Numbered from the stretch's first letter, positions 1 to 4,920 are shown. The stretch is 9,902 nt of DNA from Bordetella parapertussis (GCA_943331855.1 CALQNE010000121.1:1-9902); one strand, 5' to 3'. Program-made: numbers and translations. Notes: generated from the sequence alone by a model not told the origin.

Positions 1-149
1 TTGACAAGATCGCGCAAGATAAGCTTTGCGGTCTCGGGCTCACCATTCAGAAAAAGCATGATTGCCTCGTTCAACATAGCACAGGCAAATTCAGGATCGC
101 GCTCAACGCGTGCCAAAACCGTATCTTTAAAATCTCTAGTCAGTGCCAT
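1..149 (-). CDS. HigA-like antitoxin, N-terminal part (cut by window edge)
   Basis: This is the first 49 codons of a gene that continues past the window start. The protein begins MALTRDFKDTV and contains ARVERDPEF and LFLNGEPETAKLILRDL. I recognise this as the 'addiction module antidote' family, DNA-binding proteins that pair with RelE/ParE-type killer proteins. The helix-turn-helix expected in the C-terminal half is outside the window. The start at 149 is chosen because an AAGGG ribosome binding site (158-162) lies 8 bases upstream. An in-frame ATG at 155, overlapping the toxin stop codon as TAATG, is too close to that site. The gene lies 5 bases downstream of the toxin gene, so the two are almost certainly cotranscribed and translationally coupled. 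The toxin-first order is that of higBA-type modules. Its expected role is to neutralise the toxin and repress the operon. Confidence 0.75.
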   Translation of the reverse strand, partial: MALTRDFKDTVLARVERDPEFACAMLNEAIMLFLNGEPETAKLILRDLV

Positions 150-154
150 ATTCA

Positions 155-526
155 TTACCCTTTGCGTTTGCTTGTCACCACAATTGATTTGGTTTTTTTG
201 AGTAAATTTGCTTTTGCCCGCTTGTATTCTTTCCACAATTTAACGGCCTGATCAATGTCTTGTTGCTGTCCGTTTTTAGAGCCCCCACCCAAGAGCATAA
301 TGATCTCAATGCCATCCTTTGCCAGATAAATCCGCCAGCCTGCGCCGTAATTAATCTTGTATTCACCAGTGCCACGGAACCACTCAACGCTGGACAGATT
401 TCCTTGCTGCATCCGGTACTTCGCAGTAGCAACCTTAGCGGCAATATCGGGTGCCAGCCCGTCGAACCATTGTGCGTACGGGCTGAGTCCGTCATCGAGC
501 AGTAGTTCGAGTACTTGAAAGGCCAT
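155..526 (-). CDS. HigB-like toxin (RelE/ParE superfamily killer protein)
   Basis: A 123-residue protein of the 'addiction module killer protein' family in the RelE/ParE superfamily, which includes mRNA-cleaving ribosome-dependent toxins. The family pattern is clear: an N-terminal SPYAQWFDGL (15-24), then MQQGNLSSVEWF (39-50), GEYKINYGAGWRIYLAKDG (54-72) and the C-terminal signature LLGGGSKNGQQQDID (78-92), rich in basic residues after it. The start is uncertain. ATG at 526 fits the usual family length, but in-frame ATGs at 541 and 553 also exist and none has a good ribosome binding site. The stop is 5 bases before the antitoxin start. An imperfect palindrome just upstream (532-553) could be the operator. 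RNase activity is inferred from the family, not shown by the sequence. Confidence 0.8.
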   Translation of the reverse strand: MAFQVLELLLDDGLSPYAQWFDGLAPDIAAKVATAKYRMQQGNLSSVEWFRGTGEYKINYGAGWRIYLAKDGIEIIMLLGGGSKNGQQQDIDQAVKLWKEYKRAKANLLKKTKSIVVTSKRKG

Positions 527-531
527 GGTTG

Positions 532-553
532 ATGGTAACATAAAAGTAACCAT
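532..553. promoter_or_regulatory. Imperfect palindrome upstream of higB-like gene, candidate operator
   Basis: The arms ATGGTAAC (532-539) and GTAACCAT (546-553) are inverted repeats with one mismatched pair, separated by 6 bases. The element ends 5 bases before the chosen toxin start, a place where antitoxins of this type commonly bind to autoregulate. If the toxin instead starts at 541 or 553 the element lies inside the coding region. I could not find a convincing -35/-10 pair beside it. Confidence 0.35.
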
Positions 554-597
554 ATAAAAAGACGCATAATCATCACTCGTACCCAAAATGCGTGGCC

Positions 598-623
598 AAA
601 AGAAAAAGCACCCGAAGGTGCTT
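598..623 (-). terminator. Rho-independent terminator of the tacAT operon
   Basis: On the minus strand the stem AAGCACC / GGTGCTT (617-623 with 606-612) closes on a TTCG tetraloop and is followed by the T-rich run TTTTTCTTTT (607-598). The stop codon of the acetyltransferase gene runs into the first base pairs of the stem. The stable loop, perfect 7-bp stem and T tract make this a strong intrinsic terminator. It separates the acetyltransferase module from the HigB-like module downstream. Confidence 0.85.
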
Positions 624-1170
624 AACTTGTGTTGACTATCTGACGGGCCAGCAAGGATTTGACTGTCGCAAGGGGCAGCAAGAGAAAAAGTGGTTGTTCT
701 GGGAGCGCGATGAACCCGTGGTGAGCGTAGAAACCGGCGGCCGACTCGTCTTTGGCATCAACAACTAGCGCATACGCTGCGATCTCTGCCGTGGCCGCAC
801 GCCTGAGGGCATCGGCTAATAATGCGGCTCCGAGGCCCTTGCCCTTGAAGGAATCGCTCACGGCCAGACGCCCCATGCGCACTGCCGGCACGCTGGGGTA
901 GCGAGGTAGTTTTTTCGCAAGCGTCTCGGGTAGGTCAGATAGCAAAATACTCGCCGAGGCCAGCGTGTAATAGCCCGCGATCTGTCCCATATTGTCGTTC
1001 GCCACGAAACAAGCAGACACTCGACGTTTAATGTCCTGACTAACCTGAGTACGAAAGTACCGATCTAGTGGTTCAATGCCGCACGTAAACTTCACGCGAT
1101 CAGCAGCGAGATCTAGCGCCAAAACAGAAAATTTAGGTACCTTTGGACGAACAGTCACACGTGACTTCAC
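622..1170 (-). CDS. TacT-like GNAT acetyltransferase toxin
   Basis: A 182-residue GNAT-fold N-acetyltransferase. Visible features are an N-terminal CGIEPLDRYFR (30-40) typical of the toxin branch, the acetyl-CoA pyrophosphate-binding loop in FKGKGLGAALL (109-118, R/QxxGxG type) and FYAHHGF (147-153), whose Tyr148 matches the catalytic tyrosine of TacT-type toxins. Known relatives acetylate the amino group of aminoacyl-tRNAs and block translation; which tRNA is targeted cannot be read from the sequence. The gene starts with GTG and overlaps the upstream DUF1778-type antitoxin gene by GTGA (1167-1170), so translation is coupled. A strong terminator begins at its stop codon. The pairing with a ribbon-helix-helix antitoxin makes a toxin role much more likely than a metabolic acetyltransferase. 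Confidence 0.85.
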   Translation of the reverse strand: MKSRVTVRPKVPKFSVLALDLAADRVKFTCGIEPLDRYFRTQVSQDIKRRVSACFVANDNMGQIAGYYTLASASILLSDLPETLAKKLPRYPSVPAVRMGRLAVSDSFKGKGLGAALLADALRRAATAEIAAYALVVDAKDESAAGFYAHHGFIALPEQPLFLLLPLATVKSLLARQIVNTS

Positions 1171-1472
1171 GCAGCAAGAAGCTTATTGGCCTTGGCAAAA
1201 GCGCGCTTGAGTGCTGCATTAGGCTTGGCAGGTGCGATCAAAGCGTTTGCAAAAGCCTCTTGGTCAAGCACTGATAGGCGCACGCGGTCGGCGCGTTCTA
1301 TTGTTTGCGAGGCCGCTATTTGAAGTGCATGGATCACAAAATCGGTCATCGTACGGCCTTGAATTTCTGCGGCACGCTTAACAATCAGATGCAGGTCAGG
1401 GCTGATCCGAGCCTCTAGTCGAGCAGACTGAAGTTTCGTCGTACGGCGTAAGGCGAGGGATTTAGCTGGCAT
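1167..1472 (-). CDS. TacA-like DUF1778 antitoxin (ribbon-helix-helix)
   Basis: A 101-residue protein of the DUF1778 / TacA antitoxin family. The N-terminal half holds the ribbon-helix-helix DNA-binding region: ARLEARISPDLHLIVKRAA (17-35) gives the strand and first helix, and GRTMTDFVIHAL (39-50) the second. The C-terminal part, with LSVLDQEAFANAL (66-78) and a basic tail, corresponds to the segment that wraps around and blocks the acetyltransferase. The start at 1472 is set by the ribosome binding site GAGGAG (1479-1484), 6 bases upstream; a longer open frame back to 1571 has no such signal and crosses the promoter. The stop overlaps the toxin start. Expected to repress its own operon, probably through the palindrome at 1503-1515. 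Confidence 0.88.
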   Translation of the reverse strand: MPAKSLALRRTTKLQSARLEARISPDLHLIVKRAAEIQGRTMTDFVIHALQIAASQTIERADRVRLSVLDQEAFANALIAPAKPNAALKRAFAKANKLLAA

Positions 1473-1478
1473 GACAAG

Positions 1479-1484
1479 CTCCTC
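1479..1484 (-). promoter_or_regulatory. Ribosome binding site of the TacA-like antitoxin gene
   Basis: GAGGAG on the minus strand, 6 bases before the ATG at 1472. It fixes the start of the antitoxin gene and suggests efficient antitoxin translation. Confidence 0.8.
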
Positions 1485-1496
1485 AATAATCTTGAC

Positions 1497-1515
1497 ATTG
1501 TACGGCAAATTGCCG
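1497..1515 (-). promoter_or_regulatory. tacAT promoter -10 with palindromic operator candidate
   Basis: On the minus strand the -10-like hexamer TACAAT (1502-1497) lies about 25 bases upstream of the tacA start. Directly upstream of it is the perfect palindrome CGGCAA-A-TTGCCG (1503-1515). The -35 is weak (TCGATG near 1521-1526). The palindrome would occupy the promoter spacer, the classic place for an autorepressor such as TacA. Promoter assignment is by eye. Confidence 0.5.
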
Positions 1516-1572
1516 GAAAACATCGAATGATGGGGGCCTCGCTGTGCAATTGAACACTGAGTGCGACTCATC

Positions 1573-1831
1573 CCACGTGAATCAGGTAGCGTTGGTAGAG
1601 CCGAGTGAGGTAGCGCCCACGATCATGCCAAAATATGGATCGATCAGGCTAGATTCCGGAAAGAATAATGGCGGGGCAGTACTGACAACATCACAAACCG
1701 CCTGAGCTGCTGAAATCTCAGGTTTTTTGCTTTGGGTCTGCGGGAGGGATACTAACCATCCTGGCCGCGCCGTTTTCCCAATCTTACGCATAAGATCAAG
1801 GCAGCTCTGTAGATTGTCGAGTCATTTGTAT
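1573..1831. other. Spacer without a convincing gene; possible small ORF and hairpin
   Basis: This stretch between the divergent tacAT and hicAB modules carries no gene I can support. A 69-codon minus-strand frame (1582-1791) matches no family I recognise and has no ribosome binding site. Its ATG falls in a perfect 6-bp hairpin, ATCTTA-CGCA-TAAGAT on the plus strand (1781-1796). The frame may be chance or a gene remnant. An 8-base sequence, AGGTAGCG, occurs twice, 24 bases apart (1584 and 1608), which is close to chance. Confidence 0.4.
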
Positions 1832-1860
1832 TTGACATTTGATATCACTATTGATACCAT
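1832..1860 (+). promoter_or_regulatory. hicAB promoter with overlapping repeats
   Basis: A perfect -35 TTGACA (1832-1837), a 17-base spacer and a -10 TACCAT (1855-1860) precede hicA. Transcription would start about 7 bases on, at or next to the A of the hicA ATG (1867), so the mRNA may be leaderless. The spacer holds the palindrome TGATATCA (1840-1847) and a repeated half-site, TTGATA followed by TC or CC (1839 and 1851), which are good candidates for HicB binding. Confidence 0.6.
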
Positions 1861-1866
1861 TTATGA

Positions 1867-2115
1867 ATGAGTCCAGTTGGAAAAATTCTCGAACAAATGC
1901 GCACTGAGCCTGCCAATGTGCGCTTTTCCGAGCTACAACGTGTGTGTGAAACCTATTTTGGAAAACCCAGGCAAAACGGCAGCAGTCACGCCATCTACAA
2001 AACGCCATGGCCTGGAAATCCGAGGGTCAATATTCAGAACAACAAAGGAAAGGCAAAGGCTTATCAAGTTCGACAAGTCCTTCTTGCCATTGAGCGTTTA
2101 GGAGCTAAGCCATGA
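1867..2115 (+). CDS. hicA: HicA-type mRNA interferase toxin
   Basis: An 82-residue HicA-family toxin, a small double-stranded-RNA-binding-like fold that cleaves mRNA. The catalytic histidine is His41 in the conserved context NGSSHAIYK (37-45, equivalent to the usual G-S-H). The core continues with PWPGNPRVNIQ (47-57) and ends with KAKAYQVRQVLLAIERL (62-78), which matches this subgroup closely. Length is normal. The start at 1867 has no ribosome binding site but lies exactly where transcription should begin from the TTGACA/TACCAT promoter. The next in-frame ATG (1897) has no signal either and would remove conserved residues. The gene overlaps hicB by ATGA (2112-2115). The toxin-first order is usual for hicAB. 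Confidence 0.9.
   Translation: MSPVGKILEQMRTEPANVRFSELQRVCETYFGKPRQNGSSHAIYKTPWPGNPRVNIQNNKGKAKAYQVRQVLLAIERLGAKP
2100..2104 (+). promoter_or_regulatory. Ribosome binding site of hicB
   Basis: AGGAG lies inside the end of hicA, 7 bases before the hicB ATG at 2112. It contrasts with the absence of any such site before hicA, and should favour antitoxin over toxin synthesis. Confidence 0.75.
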
Positions 2116-2438
2116 ACATCAATCACTACACCTATCGAGTCACTTGGTCTGCCGAAGACAACGAGCACGTGGGTTTATGCACAGAGTTTCCCTCGCTCTC
2201 TTGGCTTGCAGCCAGCCCTGAAAAAGCACTTTCCGGCATCCGCCGAGTCGTGGGTGAAGTGGTTTCTGAAATGACTGCCTGTGGTGAGCCCATCCCAGAA
2301 GCGCTTGCTGAAAAGAACTACAGTGGCCGCTTCATGGTTCGAGTGCCATCGCTCGTGCATCGTCGCCTCGCTACCGAGGCTGCCGATCTGGGGGTGAGCA
2401 TCAACCGCTTAGTTTCGGCTAAATTGGCTCTCTCTTAA
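2112..2438 (+). CDS. hicB: HicB-type antitoxin
   Basis: A 108-residue HicB-family antitoxin. The N-terminal half, with YTYRVTWSAEDNEHVGLCTE (6-25) followed by FPSLSWLAASPEKAL (26-40) and a helix to about residue 65, is the partly degraded RNase-H-like fold that binds and masks HicA. The C-terminal part, SGRFMVRVPSLVHRRLATEA (71-90) and GVSINRLVSAKLA (94-106), is a ribbon-helix-helix DNA-binding domain, so HicB should repress the operon. The start overlaps the hicA stop and has a good ribosome binding site. It is the last gene before a tRNA-Ser on the opposite strand; no intrinsic terminator with a T tract is visible after it. Confidence 0.9.
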   Translation: MNINHYTYRVTWSAEDNEHVGLCTEFPSLSWLAASPEKALSGIRRVVGEVVSEMTACGEPIPEALAEKNYSGRFMVRVPSLVHRRLATEAADLGVSINRLVSAKLALS

Positions 2439-2462
2439 CCGCCAACGCTCAAGGAAAGCCCC

Positions 2463-2502
2463 AACGAACTGGAATCAGTTCGAACGACTTGGGATCAGTT
2501 TG
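2463..2502. repeat. Two tandem copies of a 20-bp repeat, first with perfect hairpin
   Basis: Units 2463-2482 and 2483-2502 match at 16 of 20 positions and share the core ATCAGTT. The first unit also forms a perfect stem, CGAACTG / CAGTTCG, around GAAT (2465-2482). The repeat lies between the hicB stop and the 3' end of the tRNA, so it is downstream of both convergent transcripts. There is no proper T tract, so I do not call it an intrinsic terminator, though it could block or stabilise RNA ends. Confidence 0.6.
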
Positions 2503-2511
2503 AAATAGTTT

Positions 2512-2602
2512 TGGCGGACAGAGGGGGATTCGAACCCCCGATACGCTATGAACGTATACACGCTTTCCAGGCGTGCGCCTTCAACCGCTCGGCCACCTGT
2601 CC
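2512..2602 (-). tRNA. tRNA-Ser(GGA)
   Basis: A complete serine tRNA, 91 bases with the encoded CCA. The acceptor stem GGACAGG pairs with TCTGTCC (last pair G-U), followed by discriminator G and CCA (2514-2512). The D arm begins TGGCCGAGCGGTTGAAGGC. The anticodon stem encloses the loop CTGGAAA, giving anticodon GGA (2568-2566), which reads UCC and UCU serine codons. A long variable arm (around TACG...CGTA) marks it as a class II serine tRNA, and the T arm is GGGGG TTCGAAT CCCCC. Its 3' end faces the toxin-antitoxin cluster. Confidence 0.97.
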
Positions 2603-2622
2603 GCTGCCATAACAAGCCCCGC

Positions 2623-2628
2623 ATTCTA
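2623..2628 (-). promoter_or_regulatory. Probable -10 of the tRNA-Ser promoter
   Basis: TAGAAT on the minus strand, 21 bases before the tRNA 5' end, is followed by the GC-rich discriminator GCGGGGC, a pattern typical of stable-RNA promoters under stringent control. No good -35 is visible at 16-18 bases upstream. Confidence 0.5.
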
Positions 2629-2688
2629 ACAGAGGCAGGTTCCACGCCCGACCTGCACCATACCCCTGCAGGCTAGGCCGCCGATGCC

Positions 2689-2694
2689 TATACT
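2689..2694 (+). promoter_or_regulatory. Probable -10 of the chrA pair
   Basis: TATACT lies 7 bases before the ATG at 2702, placing the predicted transcription start at or next to the start codon. There is no Shine-Dalgarno sequence between them and no clear -35. If correct, the message is leaderless. Confidence 0.4.
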
Positions 2695-2701
2695 AGCTGC
2701 C

Positions 2702-3295
2702 ATGTCAGATAGCTCGCTCATCCCAACGCCTCCGGCCTCGCCGACGCCAACCCCCACGCTCGGGCTGCTTTTTATTCTTTTTGCCAAAATCGGAGCCACC
2801 AGTTTTGGCGGCGGCATCTCGGGCTGGATGTATCGTGATTTTGTTGATCGATATCACTTTTTGACTGAAGATGAGTTCATGAGTGCGCTGACCATCAGCC
2901 AGATCTTGCCAGGTCCTAACGTGGCGAATCTGGCCTTGCATATCGGACACAAATTGCGCGGCGGCATCGGGGGCCTGGTCTCGGTGATGGCCTTAGTGAC
3001 GCCTCCAATGATTTTGGCCGTGCTGCTCAGTATCGTGTTACTTGATCTCGGTTCGATCAAGTGGATTCATGACTTTCTAGAAGGCTTAGCGGCGAGCGCT
3101 CTAGGTTTGACGGCCTCGATTGGCTTGCGCGGCATCAAGCGTTCGTATCGACTCGGACTTTGGCCGCTCACGCTCAGCGTCTCGGTATTTATTGGGCTTT
3201 TTTTGTTGGAGCTGCCGCTCGTGCCTGTCATTTTGGTTTTGGCGCTGGTGGGTCTAGTGTGTGCGCATTTTCAGCAAACCCGTATGAAGCGCTGA
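2702..3295 (+). CDS. Chromate transporter ChrA family, first half-size protein
   Basis: A 197-residue membrane protein of the CHR (ChrA) chromate ion transporter family, half-size type. After a Pro/Thr-rich N-terminus (PTPPASPTPTPT, 8-19) comes the family signature FAKIGATSFGGGISGWM (27-43), then DEFMSALTISQILPGPNVAN (57-76) with the conserved PGPN, and several hydrophobic helices to the end. Full-length ChrA proteins carry two such halves fused; here the second is the next gene, 7 bases downstream, and the pair should assemble in the inner membrane to export chromate (with sulphate as a possible physiological relative). The start at 2702 is preferred because of the -10 at 2689-2694; an in-frame ATG at 2684 would lie upstream of that promoter. 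No regulator gene is adjacent. Confidence 0.88.
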   Translation: MSDSSLIPTPPASPTPTPTLGLLFILFAKIGATSFGGGISGWMYRDFVDRYHFLTEDEFMSALTISQILPGPNVANLALHIGHKLRGGIGGLVSVMALVTPPMILAVLLSIVLLDLGSIKWIHDFLEGLAASALGLTASIGLRGIKRSYRLGLWPLTLSVSVFIGLFLLELPLVPVILVLALVGLVCAHFQQTRMKR

Positions 3296-3302
3296 CTGCC
3301 AG

Positions 3303-3842
3303 ATGAAAACCTCAAATATTTATCTAGATTTAATCGCAGTGTTTGCCCCGCTATCGCTGATTTCGGTCGGCGGCGGGCAAAGCGTAGTGGGTGATATGCA
3401 TCTGCAAGCGGTCGATATCTATCATTGGCTCACACACGCGCAATTTATCGATCTGTTTGCGATCTCACGTGCCGCACCAGGACCCGGGGCGCTGTTGGCC
3501 ACGCTGATCGGTTGGCAAGTCAGTGGTTGGCAAGGTGCGCTTGTCGCCTCACTGGCTTTGTTTGGGCCGTCTACCGTATTGGCATATTTTGTGACACGTG
3601 CTTGGCATAAAAGTCATGACCAGCCCTGGACCACACTTGTACAAAACGCGCTCGCCCCCCTGGCCTCGGGGCTGTTACTGACGAGTGCGATCATCATCTT
3701 GCGCTCAACGTCTGGTGGCGTCACGCCATGGTTACTTGCCGCAGTCTCTGCAGGTATCTTTTGGCGCTTTAAAAAACTCAATCCACTCATCGTACTTTGC
3801 GCGGGTGGATTCGTTTTGGTTGCAGCACGCTTATGGTTTTAA
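3303..3842 (+). CDS. Chromate transporter ChrA family, second half-size protein
   Basis: A 179-residue membrane protein homologous to the preceding one and to the second half of long ChrA proteins. It has the matching signature VGGGQSVVGDM (22-32), AISRAAPGPGALLATLIGW (53-71) with PGPG in place of PGPN, and further hydrophobic segments up to the C-terminus VLVAARLWF. It starts 7 bases after the first gene without a clear ribosome binding site, so translation probably depends on ribosomes finishing the upstream gene. The two proteins likely form an antiparallel heteromeric transporter, as proposed for short ChrA pairs. Its last 12 bases overlap the end of the convergent fic reading frame, apparently because that gene is frameshifted. 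Confidence 0.88.
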   Translation: MKTSNIYLDLIAVFAPLSLISVGGGQSVVGDMHLQAVDIYHWLTHAQFIDLFAISRAAPGPGALLATLIGWQVSGWQGALVASLALFGPSTVLAYFVTRAWHKSHDQPWTTLVQNALAPLASGLLLTSAIIILRSTSGGVTPWLLAAVSAGIFWRFKKLNPLIVLCAGGFVLVAARLWF

Positions 3843-4811
3843 AAACTCGCATCGCGTCATGAACAATGTTTGCCTTGCCACGCAGAAAACTCTAGCGGGT
3901 GTTCGAGCTCGCACGCTCATCTCTGTTAGCGGTTCATCGTTGCGTACGATCGCAGCTACCACCTCGCTTAAAGCTCGACGATAGCGCAACCGAAAAATGT
4001 CAGGCGGCACAAGATTTTGTTTCACCGCAACGTATTGCTGGCAAGAGCGTTCATAGGCGAAAACAAACACATCACGCAGTAGTTCAACTTGATTAAGTTC
4101 ATACACGCCGATCATGGCATCGACATAGGCCTGCTGCGGCACATCAATAAATGAAAGCGGACATAAATTGTGACGAATGAGCGGAACGTTCGCCGCAAGG
4201 CGAGACACCCTTTTGTTGACATCTTCAAAGGGTTGCAAATAGGGCAAATGAACCATAAGAAAAAATGCCTGTTCGATTGGATCATTAATCTCTGAGGCCA
4301 TCTGAATCACAATGCCGAACAATTCTTCGAGCCTTTGCGGCAATGTGACTGGCAGATAAACGCTTCCACCGATTTCGACTGCCCGGCTGCGAATACGGCC
4401 GCAAGCCGCTGGGTCTGCCATCAAACCGTCTGACAGCAAGGCATGCAATGCAATAACCGTATCCACACTTAAATTTTCACGCAGCGGGTCACGAACCAAG
4501 TACTCGATTGCATCTTTATGGTTAAGTATCATCTGCGTTTCAAACGCGTCTTTGCCCTCGGCAGCCTGACCAAATTCGATCAAGCGCTCAGTATCTAACC
4601 GGCTGTAAGTGTTGCCCTCTAAGCGCGATGAGGCCCAAGACAAATCAATCAATAAACGATTGAGAATGTTGCGAGCAAAGGTGCCGGCTGGCGTCTGCTC
4701 TGCCGGCGAGCGTCCGATCGAGTGCAGTTGGGCGCAAAGATCTTGCGGCAAATACTGAGTTTGATTGGGGTGGTACTGCTCTAGAAACTTAAGCTGATAG
4801 CCGACCGGCAT
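3831..4811 (-). CDS. Fic family protein with atypical catalytic motif and frameshifted C-terminus
   Basis: A protein of about 326 residues from the Fic family, enzymes that usually transfer AMP to target proteins. Numbering from the ATG at 4811, the N-terminal inhibitory motif (S/T)xxxE(G/N) is intact as SSRLEGN (61-67, Glu65). The catalytic loop is LQPFEDVNKRVSR (192-204): compared with HPFx(D/E)GN(G/K)RxxR, the His is Gln193 and the first Gly is Val198, while Asn199, Lys200 and two arginines remain. His188 lies five residues earlier. I recall a widespread Fic subgroup with this QPF motif, so it may be natural rather than a mutation; AMP transfer is uncertain. The tail after about residue 290 looks out of frame: the +1 frame encodes EFSAWQ and stops at 3857. 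A TTG start at 4841 is an alternative; neither start has a ribosome binding site. Confidence 0.8.
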   Translation of the reverse strand: MPVGYQLKFLEQYHPNQTQYLPQDLCAQLHSIGRSPAEQTPAGTFARNILNRLLIDLSWASSRLEGNTYSRLDTERLIEFGQAAEGKDAFETQMILNHKDAIEYLVRDPLRENLSVDTVIALHALLSDGLMADPAACGRIRSRAVEIGGSVYLPVTLPQRLEELFGIVIQMASEINDPIEQAFFLMVHLPYLQPFEDVNKRVSRLAANVPLIRHNLCPLSFIDVPQQAYVDAMIGVYELNQVELLRDVFVFAYERSCQQYVAVKQNLVPPDIFRLRYRRALSEVVAAIVRNDEPLTEMSVRARTPARVFCVARQTLFMTRCEFLKP

Positions 4812-4874
4812 GCGCTGAGAAACTCGCAGGTCAATTTTCAATAGTGTTACGTCTTTTTAACTGACGCAATAAAA

Positions 4875-4920
4875 TTTAGCGACAAATAAAGTGTCGTGAT
4901 TAACTATTTTGCGACATATA
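4875..4920. promoter_or_regulatory. AT-rich fic upstream region with repeated GCGACA elements
   Basis: Two direct repeats, TTTAGCGACAAATA (4875-4888) and TTTTGCGACATATA (4907-4920), match at 12 of 14 positions and are 32 bases apart, about three helical turns. Between them TGTCG (4892-4896) is the inverse of the shared CGACA. The AT-rich gap between ribE and fic suggests fic has its own promoter here, and the repeats are candidate binding sites for an unknown regulator. I could not place a convincing -35/-10 pair. Confidence 0.4.

Noticed and set aside
1796..2008. Minus-strand open frame antisense to hicA
   Set aside because: It covers the hicA promoter and coding region on the opposite strand; HicA conservation explains this stretch.
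1..2438. Integron cassette array carrying toxin-antitoxin genes
   Set aside because: The modules are in opposite orientations and I found no attC-like sites between them.
2465..2482. Intrinsic terminator after hicB
   Set aside because: The hairpin is good but no T tract follows it on either strand.
2702..3842. Broken full-length chrA gene
   Set aside because: Each half has its own start, complete signature and hydrophobic segments, and paired half-size ChrA genes are a known arrangement, so this is not a frameshifted pseudogene.
3685..3984. Plus-strand open frame spanning the chrA/fic junction
   Set aside because: It overlaps the conserved second chrA gene in another frame and then runs antisense to fic; no start signal and no family resemblance.
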